Assembly: GCF_002009015.1 (NCBI RefSeq) | Contig: NZ_LZDE01000319.1 | Span: 1-38,567 of the forward strand | Direction of reading: 5' to 3' | Origin: Microbulbifer mangrovi | Lineage (GTDB): Bacteria; Pseudomonadota; Gammaproteobacteria; Pseudomonadales; Cellvibrionaceae | Length of the DNA: 38,567 nucleotides | Shown here: positions 34,140 to 38,567 of the stretch, one piece after another | Layout: every line of letters begins with the position of its first letter | Position numbering within the stretch: position 1 is the first letter of the stretch | Made by a program: the position numbers and the translations under genes | Notes under the pieces: generated by a model | The model's database searches: none | What the model was told of the DNA's origin: nothing | What the model saw: the letters and a program-made list of their open reading frames with translations, nothing else

Positions 34140-35798
34140 TTATTCTTCTGTCTCTAGCGCGCACAGACGGTTCAGATCCACGATGGTTTCGAGGCGATCC
34201 TCGAGCTTGGCTTCCGCGATCGCGGCCTGGACAATGCGTTCACGCTCGTTTGCGAGGGTTTCCTTGTTTGCTGCCGCGCGCTGGATGGTCATCGCATATT
34301 CGTCAAGTGCATCCGCCTGCCCCAGCAGTGCCTCAACGATCACGCTGTCGGTACGCATGGTGATGCGAGAGTCATTCAACAGAACGCCATCCACGGGATT
34401 GCTGGATTCGCCCTGATTCAGCGGCCCGGATTTGAAACGGTAATAGCTGTTGGCGGTGGGCACCGGGAACTCGCCATCTTCATCCAGAGTGGCTGGTTCG
34501 ATCTCGATTCGAGTGCCGTGATCCACGAGGTTTACCCGCTCTAGCGTCGGCACCATGATATCTTCGCTATCGGCGATAAAGCCCGCTACCTTCAGGATGG
34601 CACGGGCCACCTGCGGGATTTTGTGCTCCACCACAAACTCTTGCAGGAAGCCCAACAGACCGGAAATAGGCACTTCGCGCCAGGAGTCGCGACGTCCGTT
34701 GGTAAACGCCACACGTACGTCCTTCAGGTGTAACTTAGTGATGTACTCTTGATTCAACTCCCGGAACACAAAGTTCAGGACACGACGCATATTTGCGTTG
34801 CTGATGGTGCGTTCGATAATGGTTTCCGATCCGGATTCCTCCTCCCGCTCGGAGCTGCTGGTTACCGACATTTCCCGTTTGCTGGAAGATTCTGCAGCGT
34901 GCTCCTTGACGGATTCTGCTGCCTGCTTGGCAAACTGCTCACGTCCACTGGAGTACTCACCGCTCCCGCCACCAGATACACTGGCACTACCAAAACCCCA
35001 ACTGGCAGACACTTCCGCTTCTACATGCCACTCCTCCGTTTTGGACTTGGTCTGCTTGTCGGTAGTTTCATTCTGGATTTTGTCGGCAAAGCGCTCGCGT
35101 GCGGACTGCTCGTGTGAGTCGATAATACTGGAGGATTCCTCGCGGCTCTCCTTGGTGCTCTGCCAGGTACGCATGGATATACGCGTTGTTTCCCCGGGCA
35201 ACAGGGTAAACGTCTTCACCGTTTTACCCATACCGTAGTCGCCCAGGAACGAGCTGACTCCATAGCGCTCCACCAGGAATATTTTGGGCTTCTCTGACGA
35301 ATCAACCGGATGCGGGGTATAGGTCAGGTTGCCAGCCCAGCCGACTGTAGGCACCATTACAATTCCGGTATGGATGTTTTCCTTGAAAACACGGGGATCC
35401 ACTGCATCATTCAGTGCCGCAATGGTTTTCATCAGCTGGCTGCTTGCGGCGCGCGAGGTGGTGTTGTCGATGGGGGCACGAGCCGGCTTTACGTCCTGAG
35501 GAAGTCGAGTCACACGGGTACTGATCCGGTAGATACTTTCGCTGAGAAAGTTTTTTACTAAAGTATCATTGGGAATCAGATTGTCCTTAACCTTCGGATC
35601 AAGGCCCAGAGACTCCTTGTATGAGGTTCCGGCTGCTCTGGCCAGCGCAGTAAAGTCCTTGTTGCCCAGCCCCAGATCCAGCTCCATGATCCGGCGTCCG
35701 GTATGTGCCCCGGGCAATGGAACCTGGTAGTTTATTTTTGCGGGCTGTCCCGCTTCACTGAATTGAATTGCCTTGGGATCACTAACTGTGTCGTTCAT
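34140..35798 (-). CDS. Ser/Glu-rich protein of unknown function, operon partner of the caspase-like protein, 552 aa
   Basis: I do not recognise a family. The protein has no signal peptide. Residues 1-210 and 330-552 look globular and beta-rich or mixed. Between them, about 211-330, lies a low-complexity Ser/Glu/Lys/Arg region, probably helical or coiled, interrupted at 259-285 by an alternating Ser/Gly/aromatic stretch (ASWGFGSASVSGGGSGEYSS) that could form an amphipathic beta-hairpin. TISNANMRRVLNFVFRELNQ follows at 331-350. Start ATG at 35798 is preceded by AAAAAGGAA; an earlier ATG at 35843 lacks this. It is co-transcribed with the caspase-like gene downstream and could be its target or a membrane-acting effector (speculative). 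Confidence 0.6.
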   Translation of the reverse strand: MNDTVSDPKAIQFSEAGQPAKINYQVPLPGAHTGRRIMELDLGLGNKDFTALARAAGTSYKESLGLDPKVKDNLIPNDTLVKNFLSESIYRISTRVTRLPQDVKPARAPIDNTTSRAASSQLMKTIAALNDAVDPRVFKENIHTGIVMVPTVGWAGNLTYTPHPVDSSEKPKIFLVERYGVSSFLGDYGMGKTVKTFTLLPGETTRISMRTWQSTKESREESSSIIDSHEQSARERFADKIQNETTDKQTKSKTEEWHVEAEVSASWGFGSASVSGGGSGEYSSGREQFAKQAAESVKEHAAESSSKREMSVTSSSEREEESGSETIIERTISNANMRRVLNFVFRELNQEYITKLHLKDVRVAFTNGRRDSWREVPISGLLGFLQEFVVEHKIPQVARAILKVAGFIADSEDIMVPTLERVNLVDHGTRIEIEPATLDEDGEFPVPTANSYYRFKSGPLNQGESSNPVDGVLLNDSRITMRTDSVIVEALLGQADALDEYAMTIQRAAANKETLANERERIVQAAIAEAKLEDRLETIVDLNRLCALETEE

Positions 35799-36277
35799 CG
35801 TTAAATTCCTTTTTAGTTGATTCGCTTTCACTAACACCCTCATCCATCCGGCTAAAACTCCTTGTCATGTAGCCGGCGAGCGCAGCGAGAATATCAGCGA
35901 ATTTTTATTTGGCAACGACCGAAAAATGTTTTTCGTGACAAGCCGAAATTTAATGCTTAGGGGAAATCAAGTTACACTTGACAACTGTTTGATATTAAAA
36001 AGAATCTGACCAAAAAATTTGAAATTACTGTGCGATTACAATCCCTTACACGCGATTACACGCCAACACTTTCTCGCCAAAACTGGCTGAGAAAAGGGAT
36101 GACACCCCTCAGAGCGCGTGTATCCATCGCGGCAGATTGATATTTCAGGGTTCTGTGATTGAGAAAAATTTCAGATGTTTATTTGTAATCGACGTCGTAT
36201 ATTGGCGGCCAGTTAGCGGAATTTTCCACATAAGAAAATATTCGCCATCATTTCAGTCGCGTTAGGATTTATTCGCC
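35799..36277. other. Divergent intergenic region, 479 bp
   Basis: The region separates the divergent caspase-like operon and the spermidine-synthase-like gene and is AT-rich around 35890-36010 and 36130-36260. It must hold both promoters, but I could not place them. It contains the direct repeat at 36032-36060 and an imperfect hairpin at 36069-36096 (TTTCTCGCCA against TGGCTGAGAAA with a one-base bulge). No gene was found. Confidence 0.45.
36032..36060. repeat. 9-bp direct repeat, 20 bp period
   Basis: GCGATTACA occurs at 36032-36040 and 36052-36060. The 20-bp period, about two helical turns, suits a dimeric or tandem-bound regulator in this divergent promoter region; chance is possible. Confidence 0.3.
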
Positions 36278-37003
36278 ATGTCCCTGTTATTTGAAGAAAT
36301 CGATAGCCAACCTTCTCCTCTTGGGGAGATTTCACTGCGCAGGCGGCGTATCCCGGCGCTCGGGGATCGGGATATTTACGAGGTAAAGCTCGGCGAAGAG
36401 TTCCTGATGTCGAGCATGTTTGTGGAAGCAGAGGAAGCGCTTTCGACACTAGGCCTGGCCAAGGCCCGGGGTGACCAGCTGGATGTCGTGGTTGGCGGCT
36501 TGGGACTGGGCTATACGGCAGTGGCGGCGTTGAATGATGAACGTATCGCCGAGTTACTGGTAGTTGACGCACTCGACACCGTGATCGGCTGGCACCGCGA
36601 CGAGAAAGTGCCGCTAGGAAAAATTCTAAACGCCGATGCCAGGAACCGTTACGTACACGGCAGCTTCTTCGATCTGGCCACATCACCGCAAACGGGTTTT
36701 GATCCGCAACAACCGGGCAGAAAGTTCGATGCGATCCTACTGGATATCGACCACTCACCCACCGAATACCTGAATCCAGCCAATGCGGGTTTCTATACCA
36801 CCGACAACCTGGCATTGATGGCGGAGCAGTTGACGCCGGGAGGGGTATTCGCGATGTGGTCACAAAACCTGCCGGAGGAATCTTTCGAGGAGTTACTGGG
36901 GACAGTGTTTGAGTCGGTGGAGTCACATGTGATCTCGTTTTACAACCCGTTCATGAGCGAGGAATCTACTAACTCAGTCTACGTCTGCATAAAGTCGGTC
37001 TAA
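36278..37003 (+). CDS. Spermidine-synthase-like (SAM-fold) protein, 241 aa
   Basis: The fold is a Rossmann methyltransferase of the polyamine-aminopropyltransferase type: VVGGLGLGYTAVAAL (about residues 70-84) is the nucleotide-binding glycine loop, VVDALDTVIGW carries the acidic residue at the end of strand 2, and ILLDIDHSPTEYL has the Asp of the active-site region. FYTTDNLALMAEQLTPGGVFAMWSQN is typical of the C-terminal part. It is shorter than a full spermidine synthase and lacks the N-terminal beta domain in usual form, so true aminopropyl transfer is unproven. No operon partner is evident upstream. Confidence 0.78.
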   Translation: MSLLFEEIDSQPSPLGEISLRRRRIPALGDRDIYEVKLGEEFLMSSMFVEAEEALSTLGLAKARGDQLDVVVGGLGLGYTAVAALNDERIAELLVVDALDTVIGWHRDEKVPLGKILNADARNRYVHGSFFDLATSPQTGFDPQQPGRKFDAILLDIDHSPTEYLNPANAGFYTTDNLALMAEQLTPGGVFAMWSQNLPEESFEELLGTVFESVESHVISFYNPFMSEESTNSVYVCIKSV

Positions 37004-37093
37004 TGTAGGGGCTGCTCATTCCCTGCAATTAACGCGGAGAATAACCCGTCGGATCATCGAAAAACATTTTCCAAATCTTCATTTCCCGGTAAT

Positions 37094-37117
37094 AATAATT
37101 TCACGAATGAAATTATT
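37094..37117. repeat. Perfect AT-rich 10-bp inverted repeat
   Basis: AATAATTTCA and TGAAATTATT flank the tetraloop CGAA. It lies between the spermidine-synthase-like gene and the kinase-like gene. No T-tract follows, so it could be an operator or a weak terminator. Confidence 0.35.
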
Positions 37118-37230
37118 GCCTGCGCCAGTTAGTCACGGAAGACCAGTTTGGCGGCGAACATATGGCGCATGATTTCTCGGATTTGAGCTGCGGATTTATT
37201 TCTGCAGCTCACTTGAAACAGGGAAGTTTC

Positions 37231-37836
37231 ATGGAAAATGTAATTCGCTCCCGGTCCACGGGAAAAAGTGTCATCAATGGCATCTACGAGACCCGCAAGG
37301 TCTTGCTCAAGGTCGGCACCGAGTCGGTGACCAAGTATTTCAAGCAAAGACCGGGCGTTGATCGCCGTTATCGGATTGAAAAATCCGCCTTGCAGCGGCT
37401 GCGTGGTGTCGCGGGATTCCCCCAGTTGATCCGCTCTGCGGACACATCCCGCCTGCTCGAGATGTCACGCCTGCCAGGCGCCTCAGTAAAAGCCCTCAGC
37501 GAGCGCAATCTGCGGGACCTCTCGGCAATCGTCGAAAAGATGCTTTCCGCTGGGGTGGCGCGCCATTCCCTTCCCCTTAGAGACATCCTTGTCGATGCAG
37601 AGGGCAACATCGGGCTGGTGGATTTTGAGCGCGCCACACTGCGCTCGCGTATCTGGCGCCCGGACTGGAGCATCGCCAAAACCGTAACCCGCTATCACCT
37701 GTACCGCCTGTTCGCCGAGCAGCAACCGCAGTTACTGAATCCGGAGCAGTGGAAACTGGTGAATCTCGGCGGAAAGCTGAAAAACCCGGTTGGCCTGTTC
37801 CACGCCTGGACCAAATCGCTGCGCAAACCCGCATAG
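37231..37836 (+). CDS. Degenerate kinase-like protein, 201 aa
   Basis: The layout resembles small LPS/RIO-type kinases: VTKYF (Lys35) could be the ATP-binding lysine, RIEKSALQRL (Glu50) the helix-C glutamate, then a hinge, and LRDILVDAEGNIGLVDFERA, the catalytic loop through the metal-binding DFx (Asp131). In the loop, the usual HGDLHxxN is replaced by RHSLPLRD: the catalytic Asp position holds Ser113 and the Asn position holds Asp118. This suggests a pseudokinase or altered chemistry. ATG at 37231 is preceded by AGGGAAG; a start at 37162 is possible but lacks one. Confidence 0.65.
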   Translation: MENVIRSRSTGKSVINGIYETRKVLLKVGTESVTKYFKQRPGVDRRYRIEKSALQRLRGVAGFPQLIRSADTSRLLEMSRLPGASVKALSERNLRDLSAIVEKMLSAGVARHSLPLRDILVDAEGNIGLVDFERATLRSRIWRPDWSIAKTVTRYHLYRLFAEQQPQLLNPEQWKLVNLGGKLKNPVGLFHAWTKSLRKPA

Positions 37837-37899
37837 GGATCATTGCCAGAAGCCTGCCCGTCCTGCGACTATCGAATGTTCAATTATTAGGCGAAATTC

Positions 37900-37928
37900 T
37901 CGACACCCTGCCCGCAAGCCCTTATAGT
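37900..37928 (+). promoter_or_regulatory. Candidate sigma-70 promoter for ybiT
   Basis: TCGACA (37900-37905) and TATAGT (37923-37928) are separated by exactly 17 bp, each matching five of six consensus bases. The -10 lies 88 bp before the TTG start of the ABC-F gene. Confidence 0.5.
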
Positions 37929-38016
37929 GCGCGGCCCGCCATGCTTCTGCGCGTGGCGGCAGTCATCGATGACACTCATCAATACCGCCCACCTGTAAGC
38001 CCCCGGGAATAGCCTC

Positions 38017-38567
38017 TTGATCACCACCGCCAATATCACCATGCAGTTTGGTGCCCAGCCGCTGTTTGAAAACATCTCTGCCAAGTTCGGCAACGGCAAC
38101 CGCTACGGCCTGATCGGGGCCAATGGCTGCGGCAAGTCCACTTTCATGAAGATCCTGAGCGGCGCACTGGCGCCTTCTGCAGGCAATGTGTCCATCGAAC
38201 CCGGCTGTACCGTGGGTGTACTGAGTCAGGACCAGTTCGCATTCGAAGAGTACTCGGTAGTCGACGCAGTGATCATGGGAGACACCCGCCTGTGGGAGAT
38301 CAAGCAGGAGCGCGACCGGATTTACTCGCTGCCGGAGATGAGTGAGGAAGAAGGCATGCGCGTGGCGGACCTGGAGTTACAGTTCGCGGAGCTGGATGGT
38401 TACAGCGCGGAGAGTCGCGCGGGTGAGATCCTGCTGGAGGCGGGTATCGAGGAGTCCCTGCACTTCGGCTCCATGAAGCAGGTGGCCCCGGGCTGGAAGG
38501 TGCGGGTGCTGTTGGCGCAGGCGCTGTTTGCGGATCCGGACATCCTGCTGCTGGACGAGCCCACCAA
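38017..38567 (+). CDS. ybiT: ABC-F ATPase YbiT, N-terminal part (3' truncated by window edge)
   Basis: The reading frame begins at TTG and runs off the window after 183 codons. [20 protein letters not shown] aligns without gap with the E. coli YbiT N-terminus, which supports the TTG start, and GGGAAT lies upstream. Walker A is GANGCGKST, and the ABC-F features [29 protein letters not shown] and [18 protein letters not shown] are clear, ending at the Walker B LLLDEPT. YbiT is a cytoplasmic ABC-F protein acting at the ribosome, without a transmembrane partner. No ATG is available at the aligned position. A sigma-70-like promoter lies in the 180-bp gap upstream. Confidence 0.93.
   Translation, partial: MITTANITMQFGAQPLFENISAKFGNGNRYGLIGANGCGKSTFMKILSGALAPSAGNVSIEPGCTVGVLSQDQFAFEEYSVVDAVIMGDTRLWEIKQERDRIYSLPEMSEEEGMRVADLELQFAELDGYSAESRAGEILLEAGIEESLHFGSMKQVAPGWKVRVLLAQALFADPDILLLDEPT

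Overview
The window reads as a contiguous chromosomal segment of a G+C-rich Gammaproteobacterium. The YbiT-type ABC-F protein, RhlE-like helicase, YgeA-like racemase, ImpA-type metallopeptidase and many Gly/Ser-rich lipoproteins suggest a marine, polymer-degrading lineage such as Cellvibrionales (Microbulbifer-like). This placement is inference from protein style; no rRNA or other marker gene is present. No tRNA, rRNA, CRISPR array, transposase or integrase was recognised.

Layout. 1-9.8 kb: the 3' end of an aldehyde dehydrogenase, then mostly exported proteins: a secreted unknown, a 1001-residue ImpA-type HExxH metallopeptidase lipoprotein, a small lipoprotein, a secreted beta-rich protein and a two-domain M16 zinc protease lipoprotein. 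9.9-12.8 kb: a sharply AT-rich two-gene cassette, a P-loop ATPase with a C-terminal zinc ribbon overlapping by one base a protein with a HEPN-type R-x4-H motif. Two overlapping palindromes sit just before its first start codon, and a truncated serine-hydrolase tail lies just after it. This is the best candidate for an undescribed, defence- or toxin-like system. 13-24 kb: ordinary chromosomal genes (DUF1993, exported DJ-1/PfpI protein with divergent LysR regulator, small membrane protein, RhlE-like helicase, GST with divergent WYL regulator, TSP3-repeat lipoprotein, amino-acid racemase, MutS-like ATPase).

24-29 kb: a secreted subtilisin with DUF5648-like repeats and a 32-bp inverted repeat in its upstream region, then an ECF42-type sigma factor upstream of a DGPF/YCII, SRPBCC and YCII gene cluster. 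A TGTCGA-N17-CGAC sequence in front of that cluster fits the motif proposed for ECF42 factors. 29-38.6 kb: PH-domain, cupin and bestrophin-like genes; an unknown protein with an S-G-C-x14-H pattern reminiscent of CNF1-type deamidases; an exported DUF4124 protein with two jelly-roll-like domains; a tight two-gene operon of a Ser/Glu-rich 552-residue protein and a protein with caspase-like His and Cys motifs; a spermidine-synthase-like protein; a degenerate kinase-like protein; and the 5' part of ybiT with a TTG start.

Convergent pairs are mostly separated by hairpins, the clearest at 33182-33221. Several annotated starts are internal to longer open frames and were chosen from signal peptides, ribosome binding sites and family alignment. 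All family calls are from motif recognition by eye; no database search was run.
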